Source: a gamma proteobacterium symbiont of Ctena orbiculata
GTDB lineage: Bacteria; Pseudomonadota; Gammaproteobacteria; Chromatiales; Chromatiaceae
NCBI GenBank assembly: GCA_003058495.1
Contig: QBVC01000019.1
Span: forward strand, 1-64,000
Reading direction: 5' to 3'
Length of the DNA: 64,000 bases
Part shown: in pieces, positions 17,199 through 25,953 of the stretch
How the letters are laid out: the number at the start of each line of letters is the position of its first letter
Numbering within the stretch: the first letter of the stretch is position 1
Notes under the pieces: model-generated
What the model saw: the letters and a program-made list of their open reading frames with translations, nothing else
What the model was told of the DNA's origin: nothing
The model's database searches: none
Translations under genes and position numbers: made by a program

Positions 17199-18209
17199 AT
17201 GTCGCAGGAAATGGGTAATGAAGCGCGGACCGATGCATTTCGCCGCAATCCCGATCTGGAGTCTCTGATCGAGCGCCTCAACAGTATGCTTCAAGGCAGC
17301 GCCGCGTCCGAGCTCGAACGCTTCGAGTCTCCGCAACTACCCCTGATACTGGTTATTGGCGGACCCCGATCGGGTACCACATTGATGATGCAGTGGCTGG
17401 CGGCCAGCGGTTGCTTCGGCTACCCCTCCAACTTGATGGCGCGCTTCTACAGGGCCCCCTATATCGGCGCCCTGATCCATGAAATGCTGATCAATCCGAA
17501 ATACCGGTATAAAGACGATTTCAAGGATATAGCCCCCTATACCATGGATAGCAGCTTCTCCTCGGATCTTGGCAAGACCGAGGGCCTGGCCGCGCCGAAC
17601 GTTTTCTGGTATTTCTGGCGCCGCTTCTTCGATTTCGATGACTGCACCTACCTCGACGAAGAGAAACAGCAGGCGGCGGATACGCTGAACTTTGTCAGGG
17701 AACTGGCGGCGGTGGAATCGGTTTTTGGCAAGCCGTTCGCGATGAAGGGTATCATCGTCAATTGGAACCTCGAGTTTATCGACCGGCTTTTCAGCAAGCT
17801 CCTGTTGATACATGTGCGCCGCAATCCCGCCTTTCAGATGCACTCCATTCTCAGGGCACGCGAACGCTTCAGAGGGGATCGGCGGTTGTGGTGGGGATTC
17901 AAACCGCCGCAATATGATGCGCTGGACCTGGACTCGCCGGAACAGGAGGTGGCCGCTCAGATCCACTACACCCGAAGCGCCATCGACAGCAGCTTTGAAT
18001 CACTGGCGGATGAGCGTCATATGACGATAGATTACGAGCGGTTCTGTGAGGATCCCGGCCGTTTCTACGAATTGATTGAAGAGAAGCTGCGCAGACAGGG
18101 ATACACCCTGCCTGGAAGCTATCAGGGACAAACGGAATTCGACAACAGCAACAGGACTGATACCGCAGCAATCAAAGCATTAGAGGCTGTCTACTCAGGG
18201 ATGGGTTGA
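17199..18209 (+). CDS. Sulfotransferase family protein
   Basis: This 336-residue protein has a PAPS-binding 5'-phosphosulfate loop (GGPRSGTTLMMQWL at about 52-65) and a 3'-phosphate motif (LLLIHVRRNPAFQMHSIL at about 202-219). The fold is that of cytosolic-type bacterial sulfotransferases, which add sulfate to hydroxyl or amino groups of sugars, lipids or small molecules. It has no signal peptide or membrane segment. It pairs with the preceding methyltransferase gene and belongs to the unassigned tailoring cluster. Confidence 0.85.
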   Translation: MSQEMGNEARTDAFRRNPDLESLIERLNSMLQGSAASELERFESPQLPLILVIGGPRSGTTLMMQWLAASGCFGYPSNLMARFYRAPYIGALIHEMLINPKYRYKDDFKDIAPYTMDSSFSSDLGKTEGLAAPNVFWYFWRRFFDFDDCTYLDEEKQQAADTLNFVRELAAVESVFGKPFAMKGIIVNWNLEFIDRLFSKLLLIHVRRNPAFQMHSILRARERFRGDRRLWWGFKPPQYDALDLDSPEQEVAAQIHYTRSAIDSSFESLADERHMTIDYERFCEDPGRFYELIEEKLRRQGYTLPGSYQGQTEFDNSNRTDTAAIKALEAVYSGMG

Positions 18210-18233
18210 ACCGCTGGCGATCACAACTAGTCA

Positions 18234-19403
18234 TCACCCGCCGGTGAGGACTCTGATGACAGAGATTACGGCATCCACTTTCTGCTCATCCATTGCGGGA
18301 CCTGTCGGCATCACGATCACCCGATCGGAGACCTTTTCACTGTTGACGAGGAAGCGGCCGGCGTTCGGATAGAGCTCCAGATAGGGTTTTAATCGGTGGC
18401 ACCCGGGCCAGAAATAGCGCCTGGCCAGAACATTTTCTGCTTGCAGGGCAGCCACGATCTCGTCCCGTGCCACCCCCGATTTTTCATCGACCTCAAGCAC
18501 GATGTACTGATAGTTGTTTGTTTCATTCTCGTCATACTCGAGCAGGCGCACTGATGCAACCCCTTCCAGGGATCTGCGATAGGCGTGGTAGATATGGCGA
18601 TTATGTTCGATTACATGTTCAATGGATTGCAGGTTGGCCAATCCCATGGCGGCCGATATCTCATTCATCTTTCCGTTGGTGCCTGGATGTATGACGTTGT
18701 CGACACCGCAAAAACCGAAGTTGCGCATCAATCTCATCGCTTCGGCAAGCTCATCGTCATTGGTCAGGACCGCGCCGCCCTCCAGGGTATGGAAAAACTT
18801 GGTGGCGTGAAAGCTCAATATTTCACAGCTGCCGAAACTACCGATCCTGGTTCCGCCCTGGCTGGCGCCGAATGCATGGGCCGCATCGAACATAAGCTTG
18901 AGGTTGTGCTCGTCGGCAATCGCCTGCAGTTCATCCACAGGCGCCGGGCGCCCCCATAGATGTACCCCGATAATACCCGTGGTGCGTGGCGTGATCATGC
19001 GTCGCACCGCATCGGGATCGAGGTTATGGGTACGGGGATCGATGTCGGCGAATACCGGGGTGATCGCCTGCCAATGGAGCGCATGGGCGGTGGCGACAAA
19101 GGTATACGAGGGAATGATTACCTCGCCCTGCAGCTGCAGTGCGCGAATTGCTATTTCCAGGGAGACCGTACCGCTGCACATCGCCACACAGTGGCTGACA
19201 TCATGGTATTCGGCGATACGCTGTTCGAGGGTCTGGACCAGCGGCCCGTTGTTGGTGAGCCACTGGCGGTCCAGGATCTCTTCCGTATAGTGTAGAAACA
19301 GCTCGCGATCACCGACCGTGGGAAGCCCGACATGGAGCGGCTCAGAAAACGCCGGCTCGGCACCATTGACGGCTAGATCACGGGAAGAGTTAATCTGTTT
19401 CAT
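18234..19403 (-). CDS. DegT/DnrJ/EryC1/StrS family aminotransferase
   Basis: This 389-residue PLP enzyme of the sugar aminotransferase family has the active-site lysine in SFHATKFFHTLEGGAV at about 188-203 and an upstream block VAMCSGTVSLEIAI. Family members aminate keto-sugars, mostly nucleotide-linked 4-keto or 3-keto hexoses, in surface glycan or antibiotic synthesis. No sugar epimerase or dehydratase gene is present in the window to name the substrate. It converges with the sulfotransferase gene (24 bp apart) and marks the right end of the tailoring cluster. Confidence 0.88.
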   Translation of the reverse strand: MKQINSSRDLAVNGAEPAFSEPLHVGLPTVGDRELFLHYTEEILDRQWLTNNGPLVQTLEQRIAEYHDVSHCVAMCSGTVSLEIAIRALQLQGEVIIPSYTFVATAHALHWQAITPVFADIDPRTHNLDPDAVRRMITPRTTGIIGVHLWGRPAPVDELQAIADEHNLKLMFDAAHAFGASQGGTRIGSFGSCEILSFHATKFFHTLEGGAVLTNDDELAEAMRLMRNFGFCGVDNVIHPGTNGKMNEISAAMGLANLQSIEHVIEHNRHIYHAYRRSLEGVASVRLLEYDENETNNYQYIVLEVDEKSGVARDEIVAALQAENVLARRYFWPGCHRLKPYLELYPNAGRFLVNSEKVSDRVIVMPTGPAMDEQKVDAVISVIRVLTGG

Positions 19404-19441
19404 TCATCGTAGATTAACAAACAACCCTGAAAAAAAATACA

Positions 19442-20008
19442 TTACTTGTTCATCATCTCTTCGAGGTCGCGCACCATGTATCTGGCGGCGCGCAGCCATG
19501 CCTGCTCATTGTCGCCTCTGAAGTCGTAAGCCTTGCTGATCAGCGTCTGCTCACTCGTCACATCCTTGACCTCGATGTGCATGGTCAACACGAGAATGCT
19601 CATCTTATAGATCCAACCGGTCATTACCTTGTCACCCTCCACCTGCTTGGCCAGATCATATTCACATCGATTGCAGGTGCGTATATAGGTGCCCAACTGT
19701 GCTGCATTGACCATGTCATTGACTTCGGTTTGCGCGACCACATCGAAAATGCCCTCTTCGTCGATCTTGTGAGAGATGAACTCGGTGAGCTTTTTGAGCA
19801 TTTCCTGATTGCGTTCGACGCCGCCGGGCACCGGTGTGTTATCGACAATCTCAAACGGAAGCACGACCAGTGTTTCATTTTGTATCGCAACTGCCGCCGC
19901 AGGCGAGGCCGCGAGCGTTGTTACGAGCATGAGTCTCATGAGGATTTCGAAGCGAAGATTGACAGCGCTGTCAATCGCTCTCAAAAGGTAAAACATATAC
20001 GCGCTCAC
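19442..20008 (-). CDS. DUF2380/DUF3280-like exported protein
   Basis: This 188-residue protein has an N-terminal hydrophobic segment (about residues 24-41, LMRLMLVTTLAASPAAAVA), so it is probably secreted or anchored. It is followed by a domain that reads NETLVVLPFEIVDN and ends in a helical tail. I recognise the pattern as DUF2380-like, a family often found near PQQ-dependent alcohol oxidation genes; this is from memory. The GTG start at 20008 has an excellent Shine-Dalgarno (GGAGG, 7 bp away), better than internal ATGs at 19939 or 19930. Two cysteines (RTCNRCEYD) could form a disulfide. Confidence 0.65.
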   Translation of the reverse strand: MSAYMFYLLRAIDSAVNLRFEILMRLMLVTTLAASPAAAVAIQNETLVVLPFEIVDNTPVPGGVERNQEMLKKLTEFISHKIDEEGIFDVVAQTEVNDMVNAAQLGTYIRTCNRCEYDLAKQVEGDKVMTGWIYKMSILVLTMHIEVKDVTSEQTLISKAYDFRGDNEQAWLRAARYMVRDLEEMMNK

Positions 20009-20216
20009 CGGCTGCCTCCAGGTAAGTATCTATGTCGATTGGGCGAAGGCCGACTGATTAGGCTTTCAGTTGACCGGATTTTCATACTCTTGGAATGGAG
20101 AGTATGGCCTGCATGGATATCAGTATAGCTGACACTCTTTTTTATTGGAGCATGCCAGGGGAAAAAGTGACACATGGCCTCTATATTCATCTTATATATG
20201 TGATAATGGAATCCCT

Positions 20217-20471
20217 GTGACTAAAACAGAGTCCGAGTTTATCCCTGCCTACCTGTCGCTGCACAAACGCGGTGAATTGAGTGCACATGCCGAAACCGCG
20301 CTGGCCCGTCTCGAGGCTTGCGACCTCTGTGCCCGCTACTGTCGTGTCAACCGGCGACAGACTGTCAAGGGAGTGGTTTGCCGCACCGGCGAGCAGGCCG
20401 TGGTGCACAGCTTCGGCCCCCATCACGGCGAGGAGGATCCACTACGGGATTGGCGCGGCGCCATGGCCTGA
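20217..20471 (+). pseudogene. Truncated radical SAM protein (PflA-like), N-terminal remnant
   Basis: The 84 residues match the N-terminal part of a radical SAM activase-like family (YLSLHKRGELSAHAETALAR, CDLCARYCRVNR, GVVCRTGEQAVV, GEEDPLRDWRG). The match stops at RG, just before the expected CxxxCxxC iron-sulfur motif, and a stop codon follows three codons later. No downstream frame continues the protein before the next gene at 20552. It is therefore a 3'-deleted remnant and cannot be a functional radical SAM enzyme. Start chosen: GTG at 20217. Confidence 0.7.
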
Positions 20472-20551
20472 CCCGTCTCGATCAGCGCGCAAGCCGATTT
20501 GCATACTGACCGTTCCGCATGGATCCCAAGCGGTCTTCAGGTAACGGGCAT

Positions 20552-21499
20552 TCAGGGTGGGCTATTGCTCTCTATCACCTTGATATACTCATCGGTCGCC
20601 TCCCGGTCGCTACCTATGACGATACGAAGATGGCCCAGAGCCGAGACCTCCAACTGGCCCCGAATCTCCACCTGCTCGCCCCGCTCCGCCTGACCCAGAT
20701 AGGTGGCGGTGTAGCTGACGGCCTCCTTGACTGAGGGGTGTCGCAACAGGTAACGGGCGGGATAGTCGAAGCTGTGCCCGTCATCGGCGATGCCGACCTG
20801 CAGGCTGCAGCTGTGAAGTTTCCGATAGTGCAACAGGTCTTGCCACTGTTCCGGGGTAATGAGCGAGATATCGAACTTCGTTCCCTCGATGGCGGCCTTG
20901 TTGTATTTACGCGCCTCATGCCAGCGATATTCATCCAATGTCAGGGAACAGCCGCGCCGCTCATAGGCATCATGCCAGAGGCTCTCATTCAAGGCTTGCA
21001 GCAGGTGTTGTTGCAGCAGGCGTTTGACTATCTCCCTGGCCATGCGGAAGCTATCGGGACAGTAGAAGAGCAGGTCGATATCGGATCCACTGTTTTGAGC
21101 CCCGACCAGCAGGGAGCCGGTGACGCCCAACACGCTTGTGTCGAGCCCCTGCGCGGCGAACAGGCCAACCAGGCGCTGCAGTTTCTCCTCGATCCCGTCG
21201 CATGGAGCGCGAACAAGGATCTCCTTCAATCGCTTGCGCGGTTGATGGTGAATCCTGACCAGATCACGGTGGACGCCATGCAGTGTCACATCCCTTGCCC
21301 GGGAGTAGTGGATGTAGTCTGGGTAGTGATTCTTCAGCAGCTCATCGGCATTCCGGGTGGAGAGCTTCTGACATCCCCCGGGGATTCGCCGATAGCGCAG
21401 GAACGAGAGTACCCGTTGATCTTCCGGGTCCGCCGCCACCACCGCAAAGATCAGGCCCTCGGCGGTTTCGATGAAATCCTTGGGCTGATAGCCGCTCAA
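20552..21499 (-). CDS. Nucleotidyltransferase-fold protein of the H4MPT island
   Basis: This 315-residue protein has an N-terminal segment YQPKDFIETAEGLIFAVV and a nucleotidyltransferase-fold core. The core motif GSLLVGAQNSGSDIDLLFY (about 150-168) has the G-S and paired aspartates that bind metal and nucleotide. The substrate is not known. TTG at 21499 overlaps the stop of the upstream decarboxylase gene (TTGA) and gives the expected N-terminus; a GTG at 21556 is a possible longer start. It is the last gene of the minus-strand operon running from the PTPS gene at 25953, so it is co-expressed with methylofuran and H4MPT synthesis genes. Confidence 0.7.
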   Translation of the reverse strand: MSGYQPKDFIETAEGLIFAVVAADPEDQRVLSFLRYRRIPGGCQKLSTRNADELLKNHYPDYIHYSRARDVTLHGVHRDLVRIHHQPRKRLKEILVRAPCDGIEEKLQRLVGLFAAQGLDTSVLGVTGSLLVGAQNSGSDIDLLFYCPDSFRMAREIVKRLLQQHLLQALNESLWHDAYERRGCSLTLDEYRWHEARKYNKAAIEGTKFDISLITPEQWQDLLHYRKLHSCSLQVGIADDGHSFDYPARYLLRHPSVKEAVSYTATYLGQAERGEQVEIRGQLEVSALGHLRIVIGSDREATDEYIKVIESNSPP

Positions 21500-22740
21500 T
21501 CCACCTGTCCCGCGCCAGGTTTCGGTTGCCGATGCCTGGTCCCGGACTCGCTCCACTGCCTGCGGTAGTCGTCATAGCCGTATGCCTTCAGCAGAATCGA
21601 GTCGCCGTTCCCATCGAGGCAGTAGATCGAGGGCAGGTTGTGTCCGTTGAAACGGGTGGCCTTTGCCAGCGTGTAGGCGCCGACGTTGGTGAACACCAGG
21701 CGGTCGTCGATCTCCAAAGGCCGTGAAAAACGGTATTCACCGAAGAGGTCGCCGCTGAGACAGGTTGAACCCGCGAGGATGGTGGCGTGGTTTCCATCGC
21801 CCTCTTCGTTCAGCAGCCGGGGTGGTCTCTGATACTCGAACACCTCCGGCAGGTGGTTGACCGAGGTGTCGAGCACGGCGATCGATTTGCCATCGCTTTC
21901 GAAGCGGTCGATCACGCTCGCCACGAGCATAACCGCATCGTCAACCACTGCACTGCCGGGCTCCAGATAGACCAGGGCGCCCCACTCTCTCCGGATATGA
22001 TCGATGACCCTGAAGAGCGTCCGCAGATCATCTGACGCTTGGAACAGGTAGCCGCCCCCCAGATTCACCCATTCGACTTCAGCGACCAACCCGGGCAGAT
22101 GGGCCTCCAGATGGGCCGTGGTCCGTTGCAGCGGCTCGAAGGAACTCGAGCCGAAATTGGTGTGCAGATGGAGGCCGCTGAGGCCCCTTGCCGCGAGCCG
22201 TCCCGAACGCCATTGGGCCGCCACCTGGGGCAGGGGCGCGCCAAGTTTGGAGTGGAAACGGCAGGGATCATATCGGGGATCCTCGAGGAAGGAGAGCTGG
22301 GGATTGATCCGCAACCCCGCCTTGGCCCGCCCCCCAAGCAGCGGTGCGAGGCGTTGCAGCTGGTTCAGGGAATTGAAGCTCACGGTTTCGCAGAGCCCGG
22401 CGATCTCCGCCATCTCTTCACGCCGCAGACCCGGGGTGGTGATATGCAGGCCGCCGGCCCCCGCCAACACCTCATGGGCCAATCTCGCCTCGAACAGGGA
22501 ACTGACCGAAAAGCCGTCCAGCAGGCCGGGCATCCGTTGCAGCAGGCCGGTGAAGGGACATGCCTTGATCGAATAGAGCATCCGGCAGCCGCTGACCGAT
22601 CCGATTTCGTTCATCAGATCGAGATTGTGCGCCAGCCGTTTCTCGTCAAGGATGAAACCGGGGGTTTCCGGAACCGCATCGAACCAGGCCTGCCGATCGG
22701 GCGATATCTGCTGCAGAACGGCACAGGGATTGAGTGACAT
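21496..22740 (-). CDS. Carboxynorspermidine decarboxylase-like PLP enzyme (fold type III)
   Basis: This 414-residue protein has the hallmarks of alanine racemase-fold decarboxylases: the PLP lysine in LYSIKACPF (about 60), HLHTNFG, the glycine loop NLGGGYLF, YLEPGSAVV, STCLSGDLFGEY with the active-site cysteine, and VGAYTLAKATRFNG. The closest known family is NspC, which makes norspermidine or spermidine from carboxylated precursors. The usual partner, carboxyspermidine synthase, is absent from the window. Instead the gene lies in an operon with mfnB, DUF447, DUF6513 and PTPS genes. A role in making the amine of methylofuran is therefore possible, but not shown. Confidence 0.8.
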   Translation of the reverse strand: MSLNPCAVLQQISPDRQAWFDAVPETPGFILDEKRLAHNLDLMNEIGSVSGCRMLYSIKACPFTGLLQRMPGLLDGFSVSSLFEARLAHEVLAGAGGLHITTPGLRREEMAEIAGLCETVSFNSLNQLQRLAPLLGGRAKAGLRINPQLSFLEDPRYDPCRFHSKLGAPLPQVAAQWRSGRLAARGLSGLHLHTNFGSSSFEPLQRTTAHLEAHLPGLVAEVEWVNLGGGYLFQASDDLRTLFRVIDHIRREWGALVYLEPGSAVVDDAVMLVASVIDRFESDGKSIAVLDTSVNHLPEVFEYQRPPRLLNEEGDGNHATILAGSTCLSGDLFGEYRFSRPLEIDDRLVFTNVGAYTLAKATRFNGHNLPSIYCLDGNGDSILLKAYGYDDYRRQWSESGTRHRQPKPGAGQVD

Positions 22741-22743
22741 GGA

Positions 22744-23454
22744 CTAGCCTCCCGCAGCCGCCCGCCCGGCCCGCTCCCTCGAGCGGGTGAGTGCTTCGCG
22801 CACTTCGAGCAGCCGATGGGGCGCGATTCGGGCGATTCGCTCGCTGCGTTCACACAGCGCGCCGCGGAATCCCAGGTAGTCGGGCGCCAATGGGACGAGC
22901 CGGGGGATATCCTCCTGCCGCAGGGAACCGGCAAGACCGTTGAGCATCCCCAGGGCCCTGGCTTGGGCAACGAAATCCCCGAGCCTCGACAACTCGATCC
23001 GCGTAAGCAGCCCTCCTCCACCCTTGGCGGCAGTGTCGAGCATGATGCCGCGAAAGCCGGCGTCTGCAAACTCGCCCAATCGCGCAAGGGGTGGATCGAG
23101 GTCCGCGAAAAGAACGGCGACAACGGCGCAATCCTCGCAAAGGCCGGCGATGGCCTGCAGGCAGGCGGTCAGGTTGTGGGTGGAGAAAAAGCCCACCTTG
23201 ATGTAGTCGACGCCGCTCTCCGCGGTCTGTCGAATGGCGCCTGCAAGCTGCAGCGGCTCGGCCGGCAGATCGCCCACCGTCGCGCTCACCGGGCAGCGTC
23301 CGGCGCAGCGCGCCACCAGGTTGTGAATCTGCGCCAGGGGCAGTGCCCCGAGGGCCCCTGTTCGGGGCTCTTTCAGATCGATGATATCCACCCCGGCTTC
23401 GACGGCGAGTTCCAGTTCCCGGTCATTGGTCACGCTGGCCAGCAGCTTGGTCAC
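22744..23454 (-). CDS. mfnB: (5-formylfuran-3-yl)methyl phosphate synthase MfnB (DUF556)
   Basis: MfnB makes the furan ring precursor of methanofuran or methylofuran from two glyceraldehyde 3-phosphates. The 236-residue TIM-barrel protein has the DUF556 pattern: LLASVTNDRELELAVEAGVD, IDLKEPRTGALGAL, CPVSATVGDLPAEP, DYIKVGFF and FRGIMLDTAAK. The lysines in DLKEP, YIKVG and TAAK match the family active-site positions. The GTG start at 23454 overlaps the DUF447 stop (GTGA), fixing the start. The C-terminus (GRAAAGG) lies 3 bp before the decarboxylase gene. Confidence 0.9.
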   Translation of the reverse strand: MTKLLASVTNDRELELAVEAGVDIIDLKEPRTGALGALPLAQIHNLVARCAGRCPVSATVGDLPAEPLQLAGAIRQTAESGVDYIKVGFFSTHNLTACLQAIAGLCEDCAVVAVLFADLDPPLARLGEFADAGFRGIMLDTAAKGGGGLLTRIELSRLGDFVAQARALGMLNGLAGSLRQEDIPRLVPLAPDYLGFRGALCERSERIARIAPHRLLEVREALTRSRERAGRAAAGG

Positions 23455-24026
23455 ACCGCGCCCTCCCTCGCCTGTTGCCTGCGGAAGTCGTCGACCCGCG
23501 CCATCAGCCACGCCCAGGCCTCCCGCTCGCGCTCCCCGGCCGTCTTGTCGACGGCGATGGTCAGGTAGGCGATTTCGCTTTCGATCTTCTCCGGCGGCAG
23601 CCGCCCGAGCCGGCTCACCAGAATCGCCAGCTCCAGCACCGCCGCCTGGGCCCGGTTGAATCCCCGGAATGGCCGGTGGTTGGCCTCGTGGATCGGCTGA
23701 CAGACAAGCCGGGGACGCAGCGGGTCCTCTTCCACTCGCCGCAGACGCACCTCGCAATGGGCGAGGGCCTCGGCGAGTCGCGGCGCGGCTACCTGATCCG
23801 CTTCGACCAGGGGCCAGTCGTAGCGTCCCGTGAGACAGCCGGCGAAAACCCGAACATCGTCGCAGTAGTTGATCACCGCGCACTCCCCGGCGAGGATGCT
23901 GTCCAGGGTCCGCGAGGGACGGAAGGGTGCGATCACCAGATCCCCTCCCCGCCAGACCACCCCCATGGGGGCGATCTGATTCTCCCCTTGCGGGTTGCGA
24001 CAGGTGACGATGACTTCGTGGATCAT
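23451..24026 (-). CDS. DUF447 family protein of the H4MPT-linked C1 pathway
   Basis: This 191-residue protein begins MIHEVIVTCRNPQGENQIAPMGV and continues with blocks FRPSRTLDSILAGECAVINYCDDVRVFAGCLTG, as in DUF447. The fold is expected to be a flavin-reductase-like split barrel. The family occurs almost only in methanogens and in bacteria with the H4MPT pathway. Its reaction is unknown. It overlaps both neighbours by 4 bp, so expression is tightly coupled to DUF6513 and mfnB. Confidence 0.85.
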   Translation of the reverse strand: MIHEVIVTCRNPQGENQIAPMGVVWRGGDLVIAPFRPSRTLDSILAGECAVINYCDDVRVFAGCLTGRYDWPLVEADQVAAPRLAEALAHCEVRLRRVEEDPLRPRLVCQPIHEANHRPFRGFNRAQAAVLELAILVSRLGRLPPEKIESEIAYLTIAVDKTAGEREREAWAWLMARVDDFRRQQAREGAV

Positions 24027-25414
24027 GGGCTTTTCCTTGTTTTCGTGGTGCCCGGCGCATCCTGGCGGTTCAAATCCTTCTCCGCCTCGGGCAGGGCCGA
24101 GCCCCAGCGCAGCGGCTGGTCCTGTACATAGCGTTTCCCCAACTGATGGGCGATCTGGGCACGGGCCAGTTCCACCCCCAGGTAGAAGGCGTGACCGCCG
24201 TCGTCCTCGACACCCAGTTCCGGGAAGAAATCGAAGGGATCGTCATGGCTGAGGAGACCATCCCGGTTGTAGAGGTGGATACCCTCGTCGCTGACCTGGA
24301 TCCTGAAATTGGGATCGCGGATCTCGGCGGCCAGCTCGCCGATCTCGGCAAGGCTATAGGGAAAGGGTTTTATCTCATGCAGGGCGGCGAGCCCGCTGTC
24401 GACCTGTTTCGGCAGGGTCTTCTCCCGGCGTGCCCAGTACATGATGCGGCGTGCCGCATCCGCCTCGCGTACGGCGCTGCGGCAGTGGCTGCTGACCTGG
24501 GTGGTGAGGATGTTGGTGATGCCAAGCTCCGAGATGACGCCCATCATCACCGCGTTGATGCCCGTGGTGTCCGCCTCGGTTAGCTCCGTGATATTGCCCA
24601 CACCCATCATGATCTCGGCCTGTGGCCGTTTTTTTCGCAGGGCCTGGTAGCGCAGTATGGAGTCGGTGAAACCGAAGTGGATGGGATCGAGGATGGGGTC
24701 GGCAATATAGCCGCGCCCCTTCTCCTCGAACGCCTCCATGCAACGAAGGAGCGAGTCCAGATCGCCCGGCGTGGCGGGTATCAACACCGGGGTTGACGCC
24801 ACCTCGTCCGCGATCCATAGGTTATCCTCGTGCAGGCTGAGGAGGTAATCCGCCCCGGCCCTGCCCCCGCTCAACAGCTCCTCGCTGTTCATCGAATCGA
24901 CGCTGACCCGATAGCCCGCCTCCCGGAGGGCGTTGACGCTCTGGGCAAGATGGGGGAAAGGGGTTTCCGGCAGACAGCCGAGATCGATGACGTCGGCGCC
25001 GTCGGCAGCGTAGGCCGCGGCACGCTCCAGGATCCCATCGACGCTGAGATTGGGGGCGTCGACGATCTCGGCGAATATCCGCACGTCGTAGCCGTCCAGG
25101 TCGGGCGCCATCCCCTCCTTGCCGAAAAAGCGCGGCAGATCCATCAGCTCCTCCGGGCCCCGCTCCACCGGGATACCGAAGTGTTGGCTGAGCCCATTCA
25201 GGTCGCCGCGGCAGCGGCCGGGTACCAGGATCCTTTCCGCATCGCCGTAGTCGTTGAGACGGCGCTTGATCATCTCGGCGGTCATCAGCGCCGCCACCTT
25301 GAGGCCGAGATTGTGCACCCGCCACTCGAACTCCTCGGCGGCCATCTCCTGCAGCACCCGGGTCAGCTGCTTTTCAGCCAGCGACCCGGTAAGGAAAAGG
25401 ATCTTTTCAACCAC
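24023..25414 (-). CDS. DUF6513 dihydropteroate synthase-like protein, H4MPT biosynthesis
   Basis: This 463-residue protein has an N-terminal domain beginning KILFLTGSLAEKQLTRVL. It is followed by a dihydropteroate synthase-like TIM barrel with blocks ADVIDLGCLPETPFPHL, SVDSMNSEELLSGGRAGADY and MMGVGNITELTEADTTGINA. The archaeal counterpart is proposed to couple the pterin and the aryl-amine ribose unit in methanopterin synthesis. The gene lies 26 bp after the PTPS gene and overlaps DUF447. The substrate would be the product of MptG, encoded at 38758-39771. Confidence 0.85.
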   Translation of the reverse strand: MVEKILFLTGSLAEKQLTRVLQEMAAEEFEWRVHNLGLKVAALMTAEMIKRRLNDYGDAERILVPGRCRGDLNGLSQHFGIPVERGPEELMDLPRFFGKEGMAPDLDGYDVRIFAEIVDAPNLSVDGILERAAAYAADGADVIDLGCLPETPFPHLAQSVNALREAGYRVSVDSMNSEELLSGGRAGADYLLSLHEDNLWIADEVASTPVLIPATPGDLDSLLRCMEAFEEKGRGYIADPILDPIHFGFTDSILRYQALRKKRPQAEIMMGVGNITELTEADTTGINAVMMGVISELGITNILTTQVSSHCRSAVREADAARRIMYWARREKTLPKQVDSGLAALHEIKPFPYSLAEIGELAAEIRDPNFRIQVSDEGIHLYNRDGLLSHDDPFDFFPELGVEDDGGHAFYLGVELARAQIAHQLGKRYVQDQPLRWGSALPEAEKDLNRQDAPGTTKTRKSP

Positions 25415-25440
25415 GACACGGCTTCCTCAACGGCGTCATT

Positions 25441-25953
25441 TCAATCCCCGCCGCTATCTATCTCTCGCCGGCAGATGCCCCATTGATGGTCTGCCTCCTC
25501 CACGGCCACCTCGAGGCTCTTCACATGGATAAGGGCCGAATCCGCTGCCAGCTTCGGCAGCAGGGATTCCATGACATACCAGGCCAGCATCTCCGCCGTG
25601 GTATTGGCCACCGGCAGCACCAGGCAGTTGCTCGCCGGGAGGGTGAAACGCTTGTCATAGCTCGAGACTTCCATCCGGTCACCTGCCTGCTCGATCGCCA
25701 CCTCCTCACTCTCGCCGGGTAAGAGTATCTTGTCGTGAAGCTCATGGCAGATCTCGGCGGCCAGCCGGTTCAGCAGCACGAAGTCGATCACGAAGGCGTC
25801 GCTGTTGTTGTCGCCGTAGGCCTGGATGCGGAGGTGAAAGTTGTGGCCGTGCAGATTCTCGCAGCTGTTGTCGAAGGTGATGAAATGCGCCGAGTTGAAA
25901 TGCAACTCCCCCGGGTAGACATTGACCGCGAATGTTTGAGCGTTGTTTTGCAA
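25441..25953 (-). CDS. 6-pyruvoyl-tetrahydropterin synthase/QueD-like protein with intact zinc site
   Basis: PTPS-fold enzymes make or cleave the side chain of dihydroneopterin-type substrates; here a step in the pterin half of H4MPT is likely. The protein (about 170 residues) has all three zinc histidines, in HFNSAHFITF and CENLHGHNFHL, with the catalytic cysteine in between. TTG at 25953 is preferred because GGAG lies 7 bp upstream. An ATG at 26052 extends the frame but has no ribosome site and adds residues unlike the family. It is the first gene of the minus-strand operon ending at the nucleotidyltransferase. Confidence 0.85.
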   Translation of the reverse strand: MQNNAQTFAVNVYPGELHFNSAHFITFDNSCENLHGHNFHLRIQAYGDNNSDAFVIDFVLLNRLAAEICHELHDKILLPGESEEVAIEQAGDRMEVSSYDKRFTLPASNCLVLPVANTTAEMLAWYVMESLLPKLAADSALIHVKSLEVAVEEADHQWGICRREIDSGGD

